The notes beneath the pieces were generated by a model that searched no databases, was not told the origin of the DNA, and saw nothing but the letters and a program-made list of their open reading frames with translations. Below are positions 54,783 to 61,539 of a DNA stretch of 64,000 nucleotides, in pieces. The DNA is taken from assembly GCF_000737765.1 (NCBI RefSeq), contig NZ_JPRI01000012.1, forward strand, positions 310,001 to 374,000, given 5' to 3'. The position numbers and the translations under genes are program-made. The stretch comes from Chryseobacterium vrystaatense (GTDB taxonomy: Bacteria; Bacteroidota; Bacteroidia; Flavobacteriales; Weeksellaceae). Position 1 is the stretch's first letter; each line of letters opens with the position of its first letter.

Positions 54783-56081
54783 TTATTTTTTGATGATCTT
54801 TTCAGTGATACTTTTTCTATCTTTAGTATAAATCCTGATCAGGTAAGTTCCGGATGTAAGGTTGTCCATATTAACAACATTGGATGTGCCTTCCATGAGC
54901 TTCTGCCCTGCGATATTGTATACTTCGTATTTTTCAAGTCTCTCTTCAGTTTTCACATATACTGAACCTGAAGTTGGATTAGGATAAATTTTTGCTGAAG
55001 ATTTTTTTGTTACTTCAGATGTCCCAAGATTTGCCGGCTGTACATTTAAAGTATAATCTTCAGCCTGCCCGATGAACCATCCTGAAGGACATGGAAGATT
55101 TTCCAGAGTTCCCATCCAGGAACTGGATTCGTAGGCCTTTACAATTCTTATACGGGTTTGTCCCAGTAGTGCATCAGCAGGAATATCGATTGTTCCTGAT
55201 GTTACTCCCGACTGTTTGCCAGCAATAGGATTAGAATTATCAAGATAACCTAATTTGAATACTTCATTGGTATCAAAAAAATTATTATGATTAAGATCAA
55301 TATAAGCATAAGCAGATACCGATGTCTGTCCCTGAGTTCCTCCGGTTATCGTCATCGGATAAGAACTTCCTCTTTTTACATTGAAAACAGTATTCGTAAA
55401 ATTCTCGATGACATCTGAATTTCCATCGATATTGCTGTCATTGGACATTCCTGTAAATTCTACCTTTGTAATTTCACTTACTGTTAAAGTGGTAACATTT
55501 TCAGCTCCACAATACGGTGAAGGAAAACCTACATTGTTTCCTGTAATATTAACGGTATAATCTTCTGCCTGTCCTGCACGCAGATTAGTATCGCAAGCAG
55601 TATTGATAGAGTTTGCAGCATTTGGATTCGAATAGGCTGCTACATTTGTGTTTTTAAGGATTCTCATTCTTGTAACCCCTGGGGATGCACCAGCCGGAAC
55701 TGAAATATTACCATTGATTGTTAAGGCGTTGAAAGGATTAGCAGCTCCCAACCTTCCAATATAGAAACTTTCTCCTGCATCGTCGAAATTACCATTTCTG
55801 TTAAAATCAATAAATACTACAACATCACTTGGAAAAGTACTTGACGGTCCTTTTACGGAGATTTGATAATTGTTCCCAGCCTGGAGGTCTGTTGACATTG
55901 ATGTAAAGTCTTCAAGAATCTGTGAGTTCCCATTTTGAGAAGATGATGGATTGTTGATATTCCCAAAACTAATATGGGTGATCATGTTACTGTCGGCTCC
56001 ATATTCAAATGCCGGAGAACAGTACTGCGCATTCATCATCATATAGAATACTACGGCAGAAAGAGTAGATAATTTCTTCAT
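54783..56081 (-). CDS. Secreted GEVED-domain protein with T9SS sorting signal
   Basis: A 432-residue extracellular protein. Signal peptide (SAVVFYMMMNAQ), then two GEVED domains (about 20-175 and 185-345), each with VFIDFNRNGNFDDAGESF or AYIDLNHNNFFDTNEVFKLG and a closing GQAEDYT motif. The last 80 residues are a type A sorting domain (KIYPNPTSGSVYV, SGTYLIRIYT). GEVED modules occur in Bacteroidota adhesins and secreted proteases, possibly binding calcium. There is no protease domain here, so an adhesin-like role is likely. Confidence 0.85.
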   Translation of the reverse strand: MKKLSTLSAVVFYMMMNAQYCSPAFEYGADSNMITHISFGNINNPSSSQNGNSQILEDFTSMSTDLQAGNNYQISVKGPSSTFPSDVVVFIDFNRNGNFDDAGESFYIGRLGAANPFNALTINGNISVPAGASPGVTRMRILKNTNVAAYSNPNAANSINTACDTNLRAGQAEDYTVNITGNNVGFPSPYCGAENVTTLTVSEITKVEFTGMSNDSNIDGNSDVIENFTNTVFNVKRGSSYPMTITGGTQGQTSVSAYAYIDLNHNNFFDTNEVFKLGYLDNSNPIAGKQSGVTSGTIDIPADALLGQTRIRIVKAYESSSWMGTLENLPCPSGWFIGQAEDYTLNVQPANLGTSEVTKKSSAKIYPNPTSGSVYVKTEERLEKYEVYNIAGQKLMEGTSNVVNMDNLTSGTYLIRIYTKDRKSITEKIIKK

Positions 56082-56230
56082 TTATTCCTTTATTTTCTTG
56101 AGACAAATTTATATTTATTTAGAATCAATAAAAATAAGAATGTGATGATATTTATCAGTTTATTAAAAATCGTGTGCGGAATTAAAATTTAATCCTGCAA
56201 AACAATAGGTTTAATTCAAATATAATCAAC

Positions 56231-56276
56231 AAGTTGTCACTGAAAAAAGGAAACCTCTGTATTCAAATGACAACTT
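56231..56276 (-). terminator. Hairpin after the thiolase gene (tentative)
   Basis: Inverted repeat AAGTTGTCA (56231-56239) / TGACAACTT (56268-56276) with a 28-base loop, 21 bases beyond the thiolase stop on the minus strand. No long T-run follows. Confidence 0.4.
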
Positions 56277-56297
56277 ATGTAATTATTCCAAAACTAT

Positions 56298-57473
56298 TTA
56301 GTTTATGTTTTCGAGAAGAATAGCTGAAGCTCCTCCACCTCCATTACAAATAGCAGCAATTCCATATCGTCCGCCTTCCTGTTGCAAAACATGGATCAGC
56401 GTTGTAATAATCCTTGCCCCCGAAGCTCCTATTGGATGTCCCAAAGCAACAGCTCCACCATACACATTTACCTTATCAAGATGATACCCTAGAATCTGCT
56501 GGTTGGATAAAATGACCGAACTATAGGCTTCATTGATTTCAAAATAATCAATATCAGCTAATGCAAGACCCGACTGCTTCAGTACTTTTTCGATAGCAAT
56601 AGAGGGAGAAGTTGTAAACCATTCAGGAGATTGAGCTGCATCAGCATATGCTATAATTTTTGCCAAAGGTTTTTGCCCATATTGTTCCAATGCTGCAGAA
56701 GATGCTAACAACACAGCCGCCGCACCATCATTCAGATTACTGGAATTTGCGGCTGTCAGTAAGCCATCCTTTTCAAATACAGGTTTTAACGAAGAAATCT
56801 TTTCAGGAATAAGCTTAGCTATATCTTCATCCCGGTCTATAAGTGTTTTTTTCGCTTTGTTCTCCACAGACATGGTAATCAGTTCACTTTTAAATTTGTT
56901 ATTCGTCGTTGCTTCCTGAGCTCTTTTGTAGGAAAGTAAAGCGTAATCATCCAATTCCTGTCTTGTATGTCCGTATTTTTTCACTCCCAATTCTGCGGCG
57001 CTTCCCATGTGAAAATCATGGTACACATCCCAGAGACCATCCTTAATGAGCCCATCTATTATCTTAGCATCGCCAAGTTTCAGTCCCTTTCTAAGATAGG
57101 TGTAGTGCGGAACATTGCTCATACTTTCCATACCGCCGGTCATGACTATATTTTCCAGCCCCAGCTGGATTTGTTGCGCCCCTATCATCGCTGCCTTCAT
57201 TCCTGAGGCACACACTTTATTGATTGTAGTAGCATCTTTATCCACAGGAATTTTAGAAAAAACAGATGCCTGTCTTGCAGGTGATTGTCCTACTCCTGCT
57301 CCCAGGACATTTCCCATGTATACACTTTCTATATGTTCGGGAGAAAGTGATATACTTTCGTAAGTATTCTGAATGGCCAATGCACCTAATTGTGTTGCCG
57401 TAAAACCTGATAGATTTCCCATAAATCCCCCTATGGGTGTGCGTTTTGCAGCAACAATAAATACGTCTTTCAT
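56298..57473 (-). CDS. Acetyl-CoA C-acetyltransferase (thiolase)
   Basis: A 391-residue thiolase of the AtoB/PhaA type, condensing or cleaving acetoacetyl-CoA. The active cysteine is in INKVCASGMKAAM (Cys88), the His in ALGHPIGASGARI and the second Cys in IAAICNGGGGASA. The N-terminus RTPIGGFMGNLSGFTATQLG is typical of acetyl-CoA acetyltransferase. It is single-gene, with a TAnnTTTG promoter and two palindromic operators upstream, so its expression appears under specific repression. Confidence 0.92.
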   Translation of the reverse strand: MKDVFIVAAKRTPIGGFMGNLSGFTATQLGALAIQNTYESISLSPEHIESVYMGNVLGAGVGQSPARQASVFSKIPVDKDATTINKVCASGMKAAMIGAQQIQLGLENIVMTGGMESMSNVPHYTYLRKGLKLGDAKIIDGLIKDGLWDVYHDFHMGSAAELGVKKYGHTRQELDDYALLSYKRAQEATTNNKFKSELITMSVENKAKKTLIDRDEDIAKLIPEKISSLKPVFEKDGLLTAANSSNLNDGAAAVLLASSAALEQYGQKPLAKIIAYADAAQSPEWFTTSPSIAIEKVLKQSGLALADIDYFEINEAYSSVILSNQQILGYHLDKVNVYGGAVALGHPIGASGARIITTLIHVLQQEGGRYGIAAICNGGGGASAILLENIN

Positions 57474-57487
57474 ATGTATGAATTTAA

Positions 57488-57505
57488 ATATACCAACTGA
57501 TATAT
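57488..57505. promoter_or_regulatory. Imperfect second operator in the thiolase leader
   Basis: ATATACCAACTGATATAT shares 14 of 18 positions with the core of the 28-bp palindrome (ATATACCGATCGGTATAT). It lies 15-32 bases upstream of the thiolase ATG, downstream of the predicted transcription start. Confidence 0.5.
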
Positions 57506-57531
57506 TATTGGTTAAAAATTTTATTTCATAA

Positions 57532-57568
57532 CAAATATAGTCAAAATATACCGATCGGTATATTTTGA
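57532..57568 (-). promoter_or_regulatory. Thiolase promoter with perfect 28-bp palindromic operator
   Basis: 57541-57568 reads TCAAAATATACCGA followed by its exact complement TCGGTATATTTTGA. On the minus strand it ends one base before TATATTTG (57539 to 57532), a perfect TAnnTTTG -7 element. The palindrome covers the -33 zone, as expected for a repressor. The core ACCGATCGGT resembles TetR-family sites. No tetR gene is nearby. Confidence 0.75.
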
Positions 57569-57574
57569 TTCAAA

Positions 57575-57605
57575 AAACTTCTCACAAGATATTTGTGAGA
57601 AGTTT
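57575..57605 (-). terminator. Terminator of the endonuclease V gene
   Basis: Perfect 13-bp stem AAACTTCTCACAA (57575-57587) / TTGTGAGAAGTTT (57593-57605); on the minus strand it runs into TTTTTTG. It begins 5 bases after the endonuclease V stop. Confidence 0.92.
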
Positions 57606-57609
57606 ACTT

Positions 57610-58110
57610 TTATGCTCTGCTCAGCTGATCAAGTTTTTTCAGCAATGTGGGCATTCGATAAGAACCATGCATCTGCACTACTTTAGGCAACAGGTCATCC
57701 ACATCTTCTCCTCTCGCTGTAAGAAATAGCGGGCTTTTACTTTCGCCCCTCAATACAGCTCTCCTTTGAGAATCCGTTGATGCAAATTTATTTTTTGCAA
57801 TTCCTATGATGGAGTATTTCCCATCTAAAGCTTCGTGCAGATAGCCTCCCAGACCAATTTTCCCATCATTATCCAGTGTAACATAACCGTCAACAATAAT
57901 AAGATCTCCTTGTTGTAATCTGATCTTCCTCAGTAAATTTAAAATGCAGGGCAATTCCCTTTTATAGAAAGCACCGCTCTCATAATCAGATGTAATATCC
58001 GTTTTTTCGACAAAAATATCGGATTCGTTTTCTGAGGTCCAATCTTCAAATGCAATACAAACCGTATTGGCATAGTCCTCGTAATAATAAGTATCAAAAG
58101 CGTAAATCAT
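57610..58110 (-). CDS. nfi: Endonuclease V family protein
   Basis: A 166-residue DNA/RNA repair nuclease of the Nfi family, which cleaves near deoxyinosine. Conserved parts: FYKRELPCILNLL, LIIVDGYVTLDNDGKIGLG (with catalytic Asp), and IGIAKNKF. ATG 58110 gives MIYAFDTYYYEDY, where the FD carries the first metal-binding Asp; the longer frame from 58173 would overlap the VOC gene. It is shorter than E. coli Nfi (223 residues) and lacks part of the N- and C-terminal regions, a compact variant. Co-directional with VOC and GNAT genes 13 bp upstream. Confidence 0.8.
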   Translation of the reverse strand: MIYAFDTYYYEDYANTVCIAFEDWTSENESDIFVEKTDITSDYESGAFYKRELPCILNLLRKIRLQQGDLIIVDGYVTLDNDGKIGLGGYLHEALDGKYSIIGIAKNKFASTDSQRRAVLRGESKSPLFLTARGEDVDDLLPKVVQMHGSYRMPTLLKKLDQLSRA

Positions 58111-58123
58111 ATTTCTATCATCA

Positions 58124-58486
58124 TTAAAAAAATTCACCGAAATGCCAAAGGATTCCCGCCGGATCATGTACAAAACACTCCTTGCCCCAATCCATTGTTC
58201 TTACGGGTGTGAGTTTCACGCTTTCATATTTTTCTGTAAGATTCAAAGCCTGAAGTTCCTTCCAGAATTCATCAGTATTCTCTACTTCCATAAAGATCAT
58301 GGTATTCTCTATCCAGTCTTTGGCATAATAATCCTGAAGATAAAAAGCAGTTTGCTCTTTTTTAAACACAGATAATTTAGAATCAAGGATTACTTCCTCA
58401 AACCCAAGGTCTTTATAAAAGTTTCTGCTTATTTCAAAGTTTCCGGCTCCTATAAATGGTCTGATAGATTTCACTTGCTGTATCAT
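58124..58486 (-). CDS. VOC-family (glyoxalase/bleomycin-resistance-like) protein
   Basis: A 120-residue protein of the vicinal oxygen chelate superfamily. Two beta-alpha-beta-beta units are visible: SIRPFIGAGNFEISRNFYKD LGFE in the first, and FMEVENTDEFWKELQAL ... WGKECFVHDPAGILWHFGEF in the second. The residues at the metal positions of glyoxalase I are partly altered, so substrate and metal are unknown. Its start overlaps the GNAT stop by 4 bases (translational coupling). Confidence 0.85.
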   Translation of the reverse strand: MIQQVKSIRPFIGAGNFEISRNFYKDLGFEEVILDSKLSVFKKEQTAFYLQDYYAKDWIENTMIFMEVENTDEFWKELQALNLTEKYESVKLTPVRTMDWGKECFVHDPAGILWHFGEFF

Positions 58487-58926
58487 CGTTTTCTTTTCCA
58501 GTTATTATAAGTCATCTCAAATTTGATCTCTTTTCCATGGGTCCCTGTTTCCTCCCAGCCGGATTTTTTGTAAAATGTAGCCGCTCTTGTTTCCGGTGCC
58601 GTTCCGAGCCAGACATCTTCAGAGGTCTGGGTAAAATACCAGTCAAGCATAATATTGTGTAGTTTTCTTCCAATACCTCTATTCTCAAAATCGGGATGTA
58701 TGAAAAGTGCCCAGATATTATGTTCTTTAAGATCTGCAATAGAGAACCCGACAATTCTGGATTCTATTTCGCATACCCAGCCTTTTCCTCTTTCAAATAG
58801 AAATTCCTCACAGTCAGCATCGGTTACCAATCCCGGATCAGACAGCATATTTTCTTTTACAGAATTTCTTACCATTTGAATCTGTGGAATGTCTTCAGGT
58901 TTCGCTTCACGAATTAGTATGTTCAT
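58483..58926 (-). CDS. GNAT-family N-acetyltransferase
   Basis: A 147-residue acetyltransferase; ATG 58926 gives MNILIREAKPEDIPQIQMVR, the standard GNAT start. Motif A (acetyl-CoA binding) is NIWALFIHPDFENRGIGRKL (R/Q-x-x-G-x-G/A). The C-terminal KSGWEETG is motif B. The acceptor substrate cannot be told. It is the first gene of a three-gene set with VOC and endonuclease V. Confidence 0.87.
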   Translation of the reverse strand: MNILIREAKPEDIPQIQMVRNSVKENMLSDPGLVTDADCEEFLFERGKGWVCEIESRIVGFSIADLKEHNIWALFIHPDFENRGIGRKLHNIMLDWYFTQTSEDVWLGTAPETRAATFYKKSGWEETGTHGKEIKFEMTYNNWKRKR

Positions 58927-58967
58927 GGATATATTGGCTAAAGCCATATGTTTTTTATTTCTTTTTT

Positions 58968-58995
58968 ATAGGAACGGGCATAAGCCCGTTCCTAT
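58968..58995. repeat. REP-like perfect palindrome
   Basis: Arms ATAGGAACGGGC (58968-58979) and GCCCGTTCCTAT (58984-58995), perfectly complementary over 12 bp with an ATAA loop. A further inverted repeat, TGATGCTTT (59044-59052) / AAAGCATCA (59108-59116), lies in the same 248-bp gap. GC-rich arms in an AT-rich gap and the GGGC...GCCC core are typical of repetitive extragenic palindromes. No T-run on either strand. Confidence 0.65.
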
Positions 58996-59195
58996 TGAAT
59001 ATATTATATGTTCATCAACTAGAAGTCCGATTCTTAATTTACCTGATGCTTTTAAGCCGCAAAAATTTTATCCAAAACAAATTGTGTACTGCTGGAAAAC
59101 CAGATATAAAGCATCAAAAACATTTGATTTCCCAAGTCTTACCACTTGTTATTTAAAGTAATTTACTTGTATTTTTAATAATCCAACGCTATCTA

Positions 59196-60239
59196 TTATT
59201 TCTTGTCTACCACAATTCTTTCCGCTCTGTTTGCAATTTCCCACGCTGTAGCAAAAACAAGCTGCGTTCTCTTTTCCAACAGGGGATAATCAATTTTTTC
59301 ACGGTCATCCGTTGGCTTATGATAATCTTCATGAATACCATCAAAGAAAAAGGCTACCGGAACGTTATTCTTGGCAAAATTATAATGATCTGAACGGTAA
59401 TAGAGCTGCTCCGGATCTGCGGGGTCGTCATATTTATAGTTGAGTTCCAAATTACTGGTCTTTTTATTGGCTGCTTCATTGATCACTTTCAGCTGAGAAC
59501 TCAACATTTCCGAACCGATTACATAAACGTACTGTTTGCCTCTGTTTTCAGCGTCATCACGCCCAATCATATCAATATTCAGGTCTACTACCGTATTCGC
59601 AAGTGGAAATACAGGATTGTTTACATAGTATTCAGAGCCAAAAAGCCCGTGTTCCTCTCCTGTTACATGAAGGAAAAGAATGGATCTTTTAGGCCCATTT
59701 CCTGCTTTTTTAGCCTCCTGAAATGCTTTTGCGATCTGCATAACCGCTACGGTACCGCTTCCATCATCATCCGCGCCATTATACACCACCCCATTTTTCG
59801 TTCCCACATGATCATAATGTGCAGAAACTACCACAATTTCCTCAGGTTTTTCACTTCCTTCAATAAAAGCCAGTATATTTTCGGAATCAGGAAGATTTCC
59901 TCCTCCTCTTTTTTTCATAAATTCAGCGGGAACCTTCTGATAATATGATCCCAACGCCTTCGGAGGAGTAATTCCCAAGCTTTTATAATAATTAATCATA
60001 TACTCACCAGCCTTCTTTTGTCCGGGGCTGCCCGTGTCTCGTCCTTCCATTTCATCGGAAGCAATTACATATAAGTTTTTCTTTAATTCATCAGCCTTAA
60101 TCGTCTTATATGCAGACAGAAATGCTTTATCACTTTTTGTTGCAGAAGAGGACTGAGCTGAGACTCCTTCAGAAGTTTTCGCTGTTCCACAACTAACCAT
60201 CAAAGTTAGCCCCAACAACGGGATAAGTATTTTTTTCAT
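59196..60239 (-). CDS. M28-family zinc aminopeptidase lipoprotein
   Basis: A 347-residue lipoprotein (LGLTLMVSCGTAKT, lipobox VSC), processing peptides at the cell envelope. Zinc ligands of the M28 family: His in VVSAHYDHVG, Asp in GADDDGSGTVAVM, Glu pair in TGEEHGLFGSE, Asp in NIDMIGRDD, and the final His in SDHYNFAKNNVP or GIHEDYH. A conserved N-terminal segment ASDEMEGRDTGSPGQKKAGE is present. Divergent from the aminotransferase gene. Confidence 0.9.
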   Translation of the reverse strand: MKKILIPLLGLTLMVSCGTAKTSEGVSAQSSSATKSDKAFLSAYKTIKADELKKNLYVIASDEMEGRDTGSPGQKKAGEYMINYYKSLGITPPKALGSYYQKVPAEFMKKRGGGNLPDSENILAFIEGSEKPEEIVVVSAHYDHVGTKNGVVYNGADDDGSGTVAVMQIAKAFQEAKKAGNGPKRSILFLHVTGEEHGLFGSEYYVNNPVFPLANTVVDLNIDMIGRDDAENRGKQYVYVIGSEMLSSQLKVINEAANKKTSNLELNYKYDDPADPEQLYYRSDHYNFAKNNVPVAFFFDGIHEDYHKPTDDREKIDYPLLEKRTQLVFATAWEIANRAERIVVDKK

Positions 60240-60302
60240 ATGATAATAATTTGCTTAAAAATAACAAATTTTATTTAATCTTTAATGAATGTCTATTTTT
60301 CT

Positions 60303-60310
60303 TATATTTG
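60303..60310 (+). promoter_or_regulatory. -7 element of the aminotransferase promoter
   Basis: TATATTTG matches TAnnTTTG exactly and lies 17 bases before the ATG at 60328. No obvious TTG at -33. Confidence 0.5.
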
Positions 60311-60327
60311 ATATAAATGCAATATAG

Positions 60328-61467
60328 ATGGAAAATATTTACGGATTTACACATTATTCCTTTTTCACGGAAATGTCTGCACTCGCCATAAAACATAATA
60401 GCTTTGATCTGTCTTTAGGACTCCCCGACTTTGATATCGACAACCGTCTGAAATTATTTTTAAAAGAAGCTGCCGATCTTCAATGCCATCAATATGAGCC
60501 CCTTGCAGGAAATCCCTTGCTGATCAAAAATATAATTACCTACAACGCAGCAAGAATAAACAGCATTAAACTTAAGGAAAATGAGGTCACGATCGTACCA
60601 TGTGCAACCTTTGCTTTATATACTGCCCTCAAATCTATTTTAAATCAAGGAGATGAAGTCATCGTTATTCAGCCCTCTTATTATACTTACGGGCCTTCTA
60701 TTATTTTAAATGGTGGCATTCCTGTTTATTATGATCTCGATAATGATTTTGCTGTAAACTGGGAAATATTTCAAAAATGCATTTCTGAGAAAACAAAAGC
60801 CATTATTGTTAATTCACCACAAAACCCTACCGGAACCATTTGGAAAAAAAATGACTGGTCGCAGTTATATGACCTGATAAAAAATCAGGAAATTTATCTT
60901 ATTTCGGAGGAAATCTATGATACCTATTGTTACGATGGTCTTGATCATTACAGCTCTTTTCTTCATCCTGAACTCAAAAACAGAACGTTCTGTATTTTTT
61001 CATTTGGAAAAATGTTTCATACTTCCGGCTGGAAAGTAAGCTACCTGCTGGCCCCTGAATCTCTTACCGCAAAATTCAGATGTCATCAACAGTATATTTC
61101 TTACAGCGCCAACACTCCTGCTCAATACGCTATCGCTAAATATTTAGAAGTGTTTGATTCTTCAGAAAACCGACATATAATGCAGGGGAAAAGGGATCTG
61201 TTTAATGAAATGATTGCCTACACCCCCTTAGAAGCAACTAAAAAAGCAGAAGGAAGCGTCTTTCAGGTTGTCAATTTCAGGAGTATCTCCAAGAAAATGA
61301 CCGATGTAGAGTTTTCAAAATGGCTGACAATAGAAAAAAAAACAGCGTGCCTGCCACTTTCTGCATTTTATAATTCACGCCAAAACTCTGACTATATCCG
61401 TTTTAGTTTTGCAAAAAAAGATGAATTGATTATTCAGGCTCTTGAATATCTGCAAAAAAATCTATAG
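60328..61467 (+). CDS. Class I/II PLP-dependent aminotransferase
   Basis: A 379-residue fold type I aminotransferase. Conserved parts are YEPLAGNPLLIKNI, VNSPQNPTGTIW (substrate/PLP region), and FSFGKMFHTSGWKVSY with the Schiff-base lysine in SFGK. IRFSFAKKDE carries the C-terminal Arg that binds the substrate carboxylate. Resembles methionine or kynurenine aminotransferases (YbdL-like). Monocistronic with a terminator. Confidence 0.9.
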   Translation: MENIYGFTHYSFFTEMSALAIKHNSFDLSLGLPDFDIDNRLKLFLKEAADLQCHQYEPLAGNPLLIKNIITYNAARINSIKLKENEVTIVPCATFALYTALKSILNQGDEVIVIQPSYYTYGPSIILNGGIPVYYDLDNDFAVNWEIFQKCISEKTKAIIVNSPQNPTGTIWKKNDWSQLYDLIKNQEIYLISEEIYDTYCYDGLDHYSSFLHPELKNRTFCIFSFGKMFHTSGWKVSYLLAPESLTAKFRCHQQYISYSANTPAQYAIAKYLEVFDSSENRHIMQGKRDLFNEMIAYTPLEATKKAEGSVFQVVNFRSISKKMTDVEFSKWLTIEKKTACLPLSAFYNSRQNSDYIRFSFAKKDELIIQALEYLQKNL

Positions 61468-61494
61468 CAATAGCATTTCCCTCTATCTATAAAA

Positions 61495-61519
61495 AAAGCA
61501 CCGCCTGAGGCAGTGCTTT
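61495..61519. terminator. Bidirectional terminator (aminotransferase / hppA)
   Basis: AAAGCACCGCC ... GGCAGTGCTTT, 10 of 11 pairs, with loop TGA. It is flanked by A-run on one side and T-rich on the other, between converging genes. Confidence 0.8.
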
Positions 61520-61539
61520 ATCTATTTAAATAATTGATT

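Noticed and set aside
58884..59161. Two overlapping 90-codon ORFs on the plus strand
   Set aside because: They overlap in different frames, run antisense into the GNAT gene and cover the REP-like palindrome.
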